The translations under genes were made by a program, and so were the position numbers. From positions 1-24,280 of the forward strand of contig JANMCN010000296.1 in the NCBI GenBank assembly GCA_031361295.1: a stretch of 24,280 bases of DNA, read 5' to 3'. The notes below the pieces were generated by a model that saw only the letters and a list, made by a program, of their open reading frames with translations, had not been told where the DNA came from and did no database searches. Below are positions 16,675 to 24,280 of the stretch, one piece after another; position 1 is the first letter of the stretch, and the number at the start of each line of letters is the position of its first letter. Source of the stretch: JALZOC01 sp031361295. Its GTDB lineage: Bacteria > Acidobacteriota > Vicinamibacteria > Vicinamibacterales > 2-12-FULL-66-21.

Positions 16675-17082
16675 GTGAAACAGTGCGCAGTGCTCGTCAT
16701 CAACAGCGACGGACGGGAGAGCACCATTCGACAGACGCTGGAGAAAGTGGGATTTCGCGTCGAGGAGATCGGCGAGTGGCCGGCGGATGAGGTCATCCGC
16801 GGGTACGAAGTGGTAATTGTCCTGCTGCGAAGGATGGAAACGGTTTCCATGCTCGCCCCTCGCCTGCGCGCGAAGCCGCACTTCGGGCAACGGGTGCTCA
16901 TCGCCGTCACGCCGGATCAGACGTCACCTGAGGAACGGCGCGACGGGATCGGCTGCGGGTTCGACGACGTGATCGGCGAGTCGCGTGATGCGCGGCTGCT
17001 CGTCGCCCGGATCCTTCGGCAGTTGCGCGCGCGCCCCGAACATCGCTGCTTCCTGCCGGACCTGAAACGCCGCGCGGCGTGA
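16675..17082 (+). CDS. Receiver-like protein lacking the phospho-acceptor aspartate, sigma-54 controlled
   Basis: A 135-residue protein resembling the CheY receiver fold: an initial hydrophobic strand QCAVLVINSDGRES, a central strand YEVVIVLL, RVLIAVTPD, and a GIGCGFDDVIGES stretch matching the receiver GADDYI/GFDDVI region before the last helix. The aspartate expected at the end of the third strand is replaced within VIVLLRRME, and the usual acidic pair near the N-terminus is reduced. It is probably a pseudo-receiver or signalling adaptor that is not phosphorylated in the normal way. It starts at GTG with a good AGGGGAG site and lies behind a sigma-54 promoter, implying activation by an enhancer-binding protein not seen in the window. 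It converges with the response regulator gene. Confidence 0.7.
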   Translation: MKQCAVLVINSDGRESTIRQTLEKVGFRVEEIGEWPADEVIRGYEVVIVLLRRMETVSMLAPRLRAKPHFGQRVLIAVTPDQTSPEERRDGIGCGFDDVIGESRDARLLVARILRQLRARPEHRCFLPDLKRRAA

Positions 17083-17102
17083 ACGCGGGCGTGGTTGCCG
17101 CG

Positions 17103-17119
17103 GCGCCGTTACGCGGCGC
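17103..17119. terminator. Possible convergent hairpin between two receiver genes
   Basis: GCGCCG (17103-17108) and CGGCGC (17114-17119) form a 6-bp stem with a TTACG loop. It lies in the 26-base gap between convergent genes and overlaps the stop codon of the response regulator. There is no U-tract on either side, so termination is only a guess. Confidence 0.3.
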
Positions 17120-17513
17120 GCGTCAGGCGTTCGATTTCGCCGATCAAGGCCTCCGGGAGGTACGGCTTCGTGCGGATTTCTGAGCAACCCGCTCCGAGCA
17201 GCGCTTCCGCATCCCCCTTCCGGGTCGAGCCGGTCACGACGATCACCTTGATCTGCGCCGTGCGCGGATCCCCATGAAGTCGCCGACACAGCACGGCGCC
17301 GTTGTCTCCACCCTTGAGGACGAAGTCCGTCACGATGACGTCGGGGCGCTGCGACAGCGCCAGGTCGAACCCGGTGTTCGCGTCGGCGGCCACGTGGGTG
17401 ACGATCCCGGCAAACGCGAGCGCCGCGGCATACATCTCCCGCGAATCGACGTCGTCGTCCACCAGCAAGACCGTGATGGGGCGCTCGCGGCAGGTACGTA
17501 AATCGACAGGCAT
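17109..17513 (-). CDS. Single-domain response regulator (CheY-like receiver)
   Basis: A 134-residue stand-alone receiver. VLLVDDDVDSRE gives the acidic Mg-binding pair, VIVTDFVLKGGD the phospho-acceptor Asp, VIVVTGSTRKGD the switch Thr/Ser, and RTKPYLPEAL the conserved Lys. No output domain follows. The frame is open further upstream to 17642, but the ATG at 17513 begins directly before the fold and has GGTGA 7 nt upstream. A TACAAT -10-like hexamer at 17595-17590 would give a leader of about 70 nt. It faces the degenerate receiver gene across 26 bases. Its cognate kinase is not in the window. Confidence 0.85.
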   Translation of the reverse strand: MPVDLRTCRERPITVLLVDDDVDSREMYAAALAFAGIVTHVAADANTGFDLALSQRPDVIVTDFVLKGGDNGAVLCRRLHGDPRTAQIKVIVVTGSTRKGDAEALLGAGCSEIRTKPYLPEALIGEIERLTRAA

Positions 17514-17660
17514 CGTGCATTCACCGGCGCCCGTCGCTCGGGCGCGCATCCTGAGTTGAGAGTCTGTTGTCCGGGAGAGGCGAGCCGCCATTGTAGCAAG
17601 GGGATGGGCACGCGGCCAGCAACTCAGCGGTTGGCGGACCATCCGGATGGTGACGCGGGG

Positions 17661-18467
17661 CTATAGAGGCGACGGAGCCCGCTCACGGAGCGCGGCGACG
17701 GCGGTGTCCGGTCGATCGCTGATGATGCCGTCCACGCCCCAGTCCGCGAGCCGCCGTATGTCGGCCGCCGCGTTCACCGTCCAGACATGGATCGGCAGGT
17801 TCGCCTTGTGGGCGTAGTGGATGAACCGCCGCGAGATGATCGTGGTGGAGCCCGAACGCTCCGGCAGCTGGAACTCGCGATACGGCTGGCGGCGCGACGA
17901 CGGCCAGCGGATCCACGAGCGGTAGAGCGCCAGCCTTGCTTCCTCGCGCGAAGCCCCCGTCGCGATGCGGGGCTCGTACTGCCGGACGGTGTTCAGCACG
18001 CGCCAGCCGAACGACCCGAAGGACACGCGGGCGACGGCATCGGCCGCGCGCACCTCGTCGACCGCACGTCTGGCGAGCTCCGGCTGATTCACCTTGAGCT
18101 CGATGATCATGGGGACGACCGGGTACCGGGCGAGCACGTCGCGCAGGCGAGGGATTCCGAGCCCCTGCCCTCTGAACGGGAACGTTCCTGCCGTCGTCCC
18201 CGGGAACCAATGCCCCGCGTCGAGCGTCGCCAGTTCCTCGGCGGTGCGCGCCGCAAGCGGGCCGCGCGCATCGGTCGTGCGGTCCAGGAGCAGGTCGTGG
18301 TGCACGACAACGAGTCCGTCCCTGGAGAGATGGACGTCGAACTCCAGCCCGTCGGCGCCAAGCGCGAGTCCGTTGTCGAAGGCGCAGATGGTGTTCTCGG
18401 GTCGGAGCGCCGCGCCGCCTCGGTGCGCGTAGACGAGCGGCCGCTGTGCTGGACTCAACGTGCACAT
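17661..18467 (-). CDS. Glycerophosphodiester phosphodiesterase
   Basis: Hydrolyses glycerophosphodiesters from phospholipid turnover to glycerol 3-phosphate and an alcohol. The TIM-barrel GDPD signature is present: VYAHRGGAALRPENT near the N-terminus, GADGLEFDVHLSRDG with the metal-binding Glu/Asp, VVVHHD, MIIELKVNQ, and the C-terminal HVWTVNAAADIRRLADWGVDGIISDRPD. No signal peptide is visible, so it is probably cytoplasmic. The ATG at 18467 overlaps a TACAAT hexamer (18471-18466); if that is the -10 box, the start would be the in-frame TTG at 18458, seven bases downstream. The frame stays open into the AAA+ gene on the other strand, but that extension is not coding. Length is 268 or 265 residues. 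Confidence 0.93.
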   Translation of the reverse strand: MCTLSPAQRPLVYAHRGGAALRPENTICAFDNGLALGADGLEFDVHLSRDGLVVVHHDLLLDRTTDARGPLAARTAEELATLDAGHWFPGTTAGTFPFRGQGLGIPRLRDVLARYPVVPMIIELKVNQPELARRAVDEVRAADAVARVSFGSFGWRVLNTVRQYEPRIATGASREEARLALYRSWIRWPSSRRQPYREFQLPERSGSTTIISRRFIHYAHKANLPIHVWTVNAAADIRRLADWGVDGIISDRPDTAVAALRERAPSPL

Positions 18468-18471
18468 TGTA
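18466..18471 (-). promoter_or_regulatory. Possible -10 element of the phosphodiesterase gene
   Basis: TACAAT on the minus strand overlaps the ATG at 18467 and lies 7 nt before an in-frame TTG at 18458. It faces the AAA+ gene -10 element 27 bases away. Confidence 0.35.
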
Positions 18472-18498
18472 GCGCCCGAACGTCTCGCGCCTCGATGG

Positions 18499-18504
18499 TA
18501 AGAT
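18499..18504 (+). promoter_or_regulatory. Possible -10 element of the AAA+ ATPase gene (leaderless)
   Basis: TAAGAT ends 5 nt before the ATG at 18510, placing the likely transcription start on or next to the start codon. No Shine-Dalgarno sequence is present. The -35 region is not recognisable. Confidence 0.45.
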
Positions 18505-18509
18505 GCGAT

Positions 18510-20030
<1,521 letters not shown>

Positions 20031-20066
20031 CTCGTTGCACGCGCCGCACGTCGCGCGACAAGAAAC

Positions 20067-21389
20067 ATGAAATACCGCTACTCAAAGTTCACCGGCGAGG
20101 ATCTGGACGAGCTCGATCTCGAGGAGCTGCTGTCGCGCCTGTCGGACATGCTGCTCTCGAGCGGCTTCGACGACCCTCATGGCATGCCCGGTGAAGACGG
20201 CCACTCCATGCAGGCGCTTCACGACGCCATTCTCGAGGCGCTGCTGAACGGCGGACTCCTCTCCGACGAGACGCTCGAGAAGATGTTCGGAAAGGACTGG
20301 AAAGACAGCGACGACGCCGAGGAGCGGCTGGACGAGCTGATTCAGCAGATCATCCAGAAGCTGCAGAAGCAGGGCTACGTGACGCCCTCGCCCGATCTGG
20401 ATGGCGCGCGCGAGCAGCGTGAACGGTCCGGCGGCGGCGCCGGGCAGGCCGACCCGTCGCTCAAGTTCGAGATCACCGACAAGAGCCTCGATTTTCTCGG
20501 GTACCGGGCGCTCCGGGATCTGCTCGGATCAATCGGCAAGAGCAGCCTCGGGCGGCACGACACGCGCGAGATGGCGACCGGCGTCGAGGCGAGCGGCGCG
20601 CCGAAGCCCTACGAATTCGGCGACACGATGAACCTCGACGCCAGCGCCACGATCCTGAATGCCGTGATGCGCTCATCGTCCGATGCCGCTGGACGCGTCT
20701 CGGTCGGGCTGCCCGGTCAGGCGGCACGCGCCGAGCCGGGATCCCCGGCCATCAGCATCGACATCACGTACGAGGACCTCATGGTGGCCCAGGGCGAGTA
20801 CCAGAGCTCCTGCGCCACCGTGCTGATGCTCGATTGCAGCCACAGCATGATCCTGTACGGCGAAGACCGTTTCACCCCGGCGAAGCGCGTGGCGCTCGCG
20901 CTGGCCAACCTCATCCGCCTGCAGTATCCGGGGGACGCCCTGAAGGTCGTGCTCTTCCACGACTCCGCCGAGGAGATTCCGCTCACGCAGCTCGCGCGCG
21001 TGAAAGTCGGCCCGTACTACACCAATACACGCGAAGGCCTGCGGCTCGCGAGGCGGCTCCTGGAGCGGCAGCAGAAGGACATGCGTCAGATCGTGATGAT
21101 CACCGACGGAAAACCGTCCGCCCTGACGCGTCCGGACGGCCGCATCTACCGCAATGCATTCGGCCTGGATCCCTTCATCGTCTCCGAAACGATCGCGGAA
21201 GTGGCGGCCTGCCGGAAGGCCGGGATCCTGATCAACACGTTCATGCTGGCGCGCGACTACGACCTGGTCAGTTTCGTGCGGAAGGTCGCCGAGATCTGTC
21301 ACGGCAAGGCGTACTTCACGACGCCGCGCACCCTCGGGCGATACGTGCTGATGGACTACATGGACAAGAAGACACGGACAATTCATTGA
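20067..21389 (+). CDS. VWA-domain protein, partner of the AAA+ ATPase
   Basis: A 440-residue cytoplasmic protein. The N-terminal 130 residues are acidic and helical (EDLDELDLEELLSRL and DDAEERLDELIQQI), followed by a Gly-rich linker. The C-terminal half is a von Willebrand factor A domain with a complete MIDAS: DCSHS (D256, S258, S260), the Thr in YYTNTREG near 319-321, and ITDGKP with D347. An intact MIDAS predicts Mg-dependent ligand binding, as in MoxR/VWA and chelatase BchD-type partners. It starts 36 bases after the ATPase gene and ends 25 before the LON-domain gene, so the three are probably co-transcribed. The acidic N-terminal region may contact the ATPase ring; that is inference. Confidence 0.9.
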   Translation: MKYRYSKFTGEDLDELDLEELLSRLSDMLLSSGFDDPHGMPGEDGHSMQALHDAILEALLNGGLLSDETLEKMFGKDWKDSDDAEERLDELIQQIIQKLQKQGYVTPSPDLDGAREQRERSGGGAGQADPSLKFEITDKSLDFLGYRALRDLLGSIGKSSLGRHDTREMATGVEASGAPKPYEFGDTMNLDASATILNAVMRSSSDAAGRVSVGLPGQAARAEPGSPAISIDITYEDLMVAQGEYQSSCATVLMLDCSHSMILYGEDRFTPAKRVALALANLIRLQYPGDALKVVLFHDSAEEIPLTQLARVKVGPYYTNTREGLRLARRLLERQQKDMRQIVMITDGKPSALTRPDGRIYRNAFGLDPFIVSETIAEVAACRKAGILINTFMLARDYDLVSFVRKVAEICHGKAYFTTPRTLGRYVLMDYMDKKTRTIH

Positions 21390-21396
21390 GGTCCGA

Positions 21397-21410
21397 CGTG
21401 CAACGTGCAA
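21397..21410 (+). repeat. Tandem heptamer CGTGCAA x2 before the LON-domain gene
   Basis: Two exact CGTGCAA units, followed by a partial CGT, fill the gap between the VWA stop and the ATG at 21415. There is no Shine-Dalgarno sequence in the gap. Confidence 0.45.
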
Positions 21411-21414
21411 CGTC

Positions 21415-22047
21415 ATGCTGCTGCCCTCTTCCATTCCGGTGTTCCCGCTTCCGAACGTGGTGCTCTTTCCAACCGTGTGCCTGCCGCTGCACATCTTCGA
21501 GCCCCGGTACCGCGAGATGGTGGCGGATGCGCTCGAGGGGGACCGGATCATCGGCATGGCGTTGCTCCGGCCGGGCTGGGAAGGGAGCTACGAGGCGCGC
21601 CCGCCGATTTACCCGGTTGGCTGCGCCGGGCTCATCACGCATGCCGAGCGGCTGCCCGACGGCCGCTACAACATCGTGCTGCGGGGCCTTGAGAAATTCC
21701 GGATCCTGCGTGAACATCCGGACCGGCCCTACCGGACCGCGGACGTCGATCCGATCATGGAATCGCTGACCGACCACGACCGCGACGCCGTCCGCGCTGA
21801 ACGGCGCCGGCTCGAGGCACTGCTCGTCCCGCGGCCCTCCGGGCGCAGCGTCGAGACGAAGATGCCCCCCTCGATGGGCGACGAGGATCTCGTGAATGCC
21901 CTGGCGCAATATCTCGAGCTCGAGACAGTCGAGAAACAGGCCCTCCTCGAGCGGGAGGGTCTGCTGGCGCGGTGCCGTTCCCTGATCGAGCTCCTGGAGA
22001 TGAAGGTCCTCGTCTCCCACCACGAGTGGGGACCGGGGAACAACTGA
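21415..22047 (+). CDS. LON N-terminal (substrate-binding) domain protein
   Basis: A 210-residue stand-alone LON substrate-binding domain, without the AAA+ or protease parts of Lon. SIPVFPLPNVVLFPTVCLPL and HIFEPRYREMVADAL are the typical opening strands, and LPDGRYNIVLRGLEKFRI is the later core. The C-terminal third is helical and may include a short coiled coil (LETVEKQALLEREGLLARC). Stand-alone LON-domain proteins are widespread and poorly understood; substrate recognition is the accepted role of the domain in Lon. It is the third gene of the AAA+/VWA set, 25 bases after the VWA gene. It might present clients to the AAA+ ring, which is inference from position only. Confidence 0.9.
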   Translation: MLLPSSIPVFPLPNVVLFPTVCLPLHIFEPRYREMVADALEGDRIIGMALLRPGWEGSYEARPPIYPVGCAGLITHAERLPDGRYNIVLRGLEKFRILREHPDRPYRTADVDPIMESLTDHDRDAVRAERRRLEALLVPRPSGRSVETKMPPSMGDEDLVNALAQYLELETVEKQALLEREGLLARCRSLIELLEMKVLVSHHEWGPGNN

Positions 22048-22083
22048 GCCGGGACTCCGCGTTCGGGGTTGGGCCTCGGTTGC

Positions 22084-22743
22084 TTATCGCTTCGGTCGGA
22101 CCGCCGGGGCGGGGCGGTATTCGACGCGCATGTTGCTCACGATCGCGACGGTCCGGCCCGGCGTCGCGGTCTCGTGCCCTGCCGCGGTCGTCGCGTCGAG
22201 CACTTCCCCCAGCAGGCTGACGGCGTCCGTGCCCGCCGGCACGGTGACCGAGATCGCTTCCCGGCCCAGGGGAGCGACGGCCTTCACGCCACCCGGCCCG
22301 GCTCCGCCTGACACGCGATCGTAGAGATCCTGGCCCGTCCGGAATTCCGTCTGCACGGCACCCCGTCCGAGCAGATCCCCCTTCATCGAGAGGACCGCGA
22401 CGACGGCGGTGTACTTGGCGAAGCCTTGTCCCGCGCGGATGTCCTCGTCCGAATAGGTGTGGCGGTTGTGGAGATCGAACATCAGGGTCGCGGGGCCGGC
22501 GTGAGGGGGAATCGCCACCACGACTCCTTCGGCCGGGTCGCGGCCTGCGAGCACGAAACAGTACGAGGCGTGCGTCCGGACCCCGACCCCGAGCGACTCG
22601 GGGCACCTCACGTCGGCGGCGACGGTCGTCAGCGGAGCCGGCGGCGCCGGCCTGCGCGCGGAGGGGATTCGACGACGCTGGGCGGAGCCGTTCGTGGTGA
22701 AGAGAAGCGTGCAGACCAGAAGGAAGAACGCCGCCTTGCGCAT
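22084..22743 (-). CDS. Exported protein of unknown function
   Basis: I recognise no family. The 219-residue product begins with a clear signal peptide, MRKAAFFLLVCTLLFTTNGS, with likely cleavage after the following Ala (GSA-QRRR). A basic, Pro-rich segment follows, then a beta-rich region with two central cysteines (RCPESLGVG and ASYCFVLAG) that could form a disulfide, and a conserved-looking LMFDLHNRHTYSDEDI. It appears periplasmic or secreted and has no membrane segment after the signal. The ATG lies 6 nt after TATACT, predicting a leaderless mRNA and supporting the start. It follows folE by 37 bases on the same strand, but its own promoter suggests independent expression. Confidence 0.8.
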   Translation of the reverse strand: MRKAAFFLLVCTLLFTTNGSAQRRRIPSARRPAPPAPLTTVAADVRCPESLGVGVRTHASYCFVLAGRDPAEGVVVAIPPHAGPATLMFDLHNRHTYSDEDIRAGQGFAKYTAVVAVLSMKGDLLGRGAVQTEFRTGQDLYDRVSGGAGPGGVKAVAPLGREAISVTVPAGTDAVSLLGEVLDATTAAGHETATPGRTVAIVSNMRVEYRPAPAVRPKR

Positions 22744-22749
22744 CGTCGA

Positions 22750-22755
22750 AGTATA
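22750..22755 (-). promoter_or_regulatory. -10 element of the exported-protein gene (leaderless)
   Basis: TATACT on the minus strand, six bases, then the ATG at 22743. The expected start point is the A of the start codon. No clear -35 box is seen. Confidence 0.55.
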
Positions 22756-22780
22756 GCAACGCGCGAGGGCAGGACGCGCG

Positions 22781-23326
22781 TCAGCTCTTCTTGAGCAGAT
22801 TGAGGAACTCGGCGCGCGTGCGGGCGTCCTCCCGGAACGCGCCGAGCATCGCGCTCGTCACGGCGACGGAGTTCTGCTTCTCCACGCCGCGCATCGACAT
22901 GCAGAGATGGGTCGCCTCGGTCACCACCGCGACGCCGAGCGGCCGGATCTTCTCGCGGAGGGTGTTGGCGATCTGGTTGGTGAGCCTCTCCTGCACCTGC
23001 AGCCGGTGCGCGAAGATGTCCACGAGCCGCGGAATCTTGCTGAGACCGACCACCTTGCCATTCGGAATATAGGCGACGTGGCACTTGCCGAAAAACGGCA
23101 GCAGGTGATGTTCGCAGAGACTGTAGAAGTCGATGTCCTTCACGATCACCATCTCGTTATAATCGACGGTGAAGAGTGCGTTGTTGAGCACCGCGTCGAC
23201 GTCCGCGGCGTAGCCGCTCGTCAGGAAACGCAACGACTGCTCGACCCGCTTCGGTGTATCGGCCAGCCCTTCACGCGAGGGGTCTTCTCCCATCGCGCCC
23301 AGGAGCTGTCGGATGATGTCCTGCAT
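22781..23326 (-). CDS. folE: GTP cyclohydrolase I
   Basis: Converts GTP to 7,8-dihydroneopterin triphosphate, the first step of tetrahydrofolate (or tetrahydropterin/queuosine precursor) synthesis. The zinc ligands are visible in SLCEHHLLPFFGKCHV and in ATHLCMSMRGVEKQ; GLSKIPRLVDIFAHRLQVQE is the conserved central block. With the ATG at 23326 the protein has 181 residues, close to the bacterial norm. An upstream in-frame ATG at 23341 would add five residues, but it lies upstream of a TACAAT -10 box that sits exactly 6 nt before 23326, so I choose the shorter form. It is divergent from the TPR gene and upstream of the exported-protein gene. Confidence 0.96.
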   Translation of the reverse strand: MQDIIRQLLGAMGEDPSREGLADTPKRVEQSLRFLTSGYAADVDAVLNNALFTVDYNEMVIVKDIDFYSLCEHHLLPFFGKCHVAYIPNGKVVGLSKIPRLVDIFAHRLQVQERLTNQIANTLREKIRPLGVAVVTEATHLCMSMRGVEKQNSVAVTSAMLGAFREDARTRAEFLNLLKKS

Positions 23327-23332
23327 CGCAGT

Positions 23333-23338
23333 ATTGTA
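23333..23338 (-). promoter_or_regulatory. -10 element of folE (leaderless)
   Basis: TACAAT on the minus strand, six bases, then the ATG at 23326. The upstream ATG at 23341 would lie outside the transcript, so this element decides the start. Confidence 0.55.
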
Positions 23339-23405
23339 CATCGCGCTTTTTCAGCACGACGACGGGCACCGCGCGGCGCCGGCCGTCCCGGCGGCGCGGA
23401 TCGCG

Positions 23406-24095
23406 ATGCAGACTCCAGGATCGATGCCGACCCCCGATCCCGACGCGCTCTATGCGAACCGGACGGACCTCGCCAGCGCACGGCAGGCGGCCGCACTCTG
23501 GGACGCGCGCCTGCGGGACAATCCGAAGGACTTCGCGTCCGCCGCGAAGCTGACGCGCACCTTCTACTGGCTTGGCCGGCACGCGCCGGAGGGAGAGCGC
23601 CGTGCGCTCCTCGAACGCGGCATTGCGGCAGGGCGCACCGCGGTGGCGCTCGAGCCGAACCGCCCCGAAGGGCACTTCTGGATTGCCGCGAACATGGGCG
23701 GCCTGGCCGAATCGTTCGGACTCCGTCAGGGGCTCAGGTATCGCGGGGAAATCCGTGACGAGCTCATGACCGTCCTGCGACTGGACCCCGCGTTTCAGCA
23801 GGGGTCCGCCGACCGCGCCCTCGGCCGGTGGTACTACAAGGTCCCCGGACTCTTCGGCGGAAGTCATGCCAGAGCGGAAGAGCACCTGCGACGATCGCTG
23901 ACGTACAGCCCCGACAACACGGCGTCGCTCTACTTCCTTGCCGAAGTCCTGATTGCGACCAGACGGACGCAGGAGGCAAAAGACACCCTCCAGAAACTCC
24001 TCGCGTCGCCGGGCGAGCCTGGCTGGGGGCCAGAGGATCACGAGTACAAAGTGAAGGGACAGCGGCTGCTCGAAAAGCTCGCGACCGACGGCTGA
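23406..24095 (+). CDS. Tetratricopeptide-like protein (TRAP T-component/TatT-like)
   Basis: A helical repeat protein of about 229 residues. SARQAAALWDARLRDNPKDF, AAGRTAVALEPNRPEGHFW and ARAEEHLRRSLTYSPDNTAS look like TPR units, and the ALGRWYYKVPGLFGGSHARA block resembles TRAP-transporter T-component (TatT-like) proteins. Its partner and cell location are unknown. The start is uncertain: the frame is open to an ATG at 23313, but that region overlaps folE and its promoter, so the ATG at 23406 is the conservative choice. An in-frame TTG at 23334 would begin YIALFQ, which is only weakly signal-like. There is no Shine-Dalgarno sequence at any of these. Confidence 0.75.
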   Translation: MQTPGSMPTPDPDALYANRTDLASARQAAALWDARLRDNPKDFASAAKLTRTFYWLGRHAPEGERRALLERGIAAGRTAVALEPNRPEGHFWIAANMGGLAESFGLRQGLRYRGEIRDELMTVLRLDPAFQQGSADRALGRWYYKVPGLFGGSHARAEEHLRRSLTYSPDNTASLYFLAEVLIATRRTQEAKDTLQKLLASPGEPGWGPEDHEYKVKGQRLLEKLATDG

Positions 24096-24114
24096 CCACT
24101 GGAACGAGTGAAAC

Positions 24115-24135
24115 CCCGAATCCCGAATCCCGAAG
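24115..24135 (+). repeat. Tandem heptamer CCCGAAT, three units
   Basis: Two exact CCCGAAT units and a third ending in G fill most of the gap before the ATG at 24137. A degenerate relative lies before lpd on the minus strand. Confidence 0.5.
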
Positions 24136-24136
24136 C

Positions 24137-24280
24137 ATGAACAAGCACATCAAGACAGTCGGCGTTCTCGGTTGCGGTCTGATGGGGGCGGGCATCGCTC
24201 AGGTGTCAGCCGCGGCCTGATATCGAACGATCGTGCGGGAATTCGAAGACAGCCATCTCCAGTAAGGGCTCCGGCTGATG
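24137..24280 (+). pseudogene. 3-hydroxyacyl-CoA dehydrogenase start, interrupted by two in-frame stops
   Basis: From the ATG at 24137 the frame reads HIKTVGVLGCGLMGAGIAQV, a Rossmann NAD-binding motif of the 3-hydroxybutyryl-CoA dehydrogenase family. TGA at 24218-24220 stops it after 27 codons, yet the same frame continues YRTIVREFEDSHLQ, which fits the family, then meets TAA at 24263-24265. In typical members the TGA position is Gly (an AAAGY-type motif) and the TAA position Lys or Arg. The reading frame is not shifted, so substitutions would explain both. The lesions lie in the last 65 bases of the window, so low-quality sequence at a contig end is as likely as real decay. The remaining gene is outside the window. 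Confidence 0.65.

Noticed and set aside
15553..16890. A 445-codon minus-strand open frame
   Set aside because: Antisense to the M49-like peptidase and the receiver-like gene; no signature in its translation.

Overview
This is a high-GC, gene-dense bacterial chromosome segment with no mobile element, tRNA, rRNA or CRISPR that I can see. Several things suggest an Acidobacteriota-like organism, possibly Vicinamibacteria-like: starts mostly without a Shine-Dalgarno sequence, double-hairpin intergenic elements, heptamer microrepeats, and the mix of an aerobic benzoyl-CoA (box) cluster with a large MoxR/VWA pair. That assignment is inference from gene content, not a database result.

Layout. (a) 1-6716, minus strand: a catabolic operon reading boxC, boxB, aldehyde dehydrogenase, a kynureninase-like PLP enzyme, then a 3-hydroxyacyl-CoA dehydrogenase cut by the left edge. 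It would carry an aryl-CoA epoxide through ring opening, aldehyde oxidation and beta-oxidation. boxA, the aryl-CoA ligase and a classical boxD are not in the window. (b) 6811-7884, minus: a small unknown protein with a near-consensus promoter, then a UPF0173 metallo-hydrolase. (c) 7965-14614: lipA (plus) converges on a pyruvate dehydrogenase operon aceE-aceF-lpd (minus), so the lipoylated complex and its lipoate synthase are adjacent. (d) 14806-17513: an exported M49-like metallopeptidase, a degenerate receiver-like gene behind a clear sigma-54 promoter, and a convergent single-domain response regulator. (e) 17661-22047: a glycerophosphodiester phosphodiesterase divergent from a MoxR-type AAA+ ATPase, VWA protein and LON-domain protein, probably one operon. 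(f) 22084-24280: an exported unknown protein and folE (both minus), a TPR protein, and at the right edge a 3-hydroxyacyl-CoA dehydrogenase start interrupted by two in-frame stops.

The most striking recurring signal is regulatory. At four genes (72-aa protein, UPF0173 hydrolase, exported protein, folE) a TANNNT -10 hexamer lies exactly 6 nt before the start codon, and the AAA+ ATPase, boxC and perhaps the phosphodiesterase have near variants. This predicts leaderless mRNAs and corrects or supports several starts. Other points worth a look are the kynureninase-like gene inside a box operon, the sigma-54 promoter before a receiver without its phospho-acceptor, the N-E Walker B and Cys-rich insert in the AAA+ ATPase, the repeated hairpin element, and the broken gene at the right edge.
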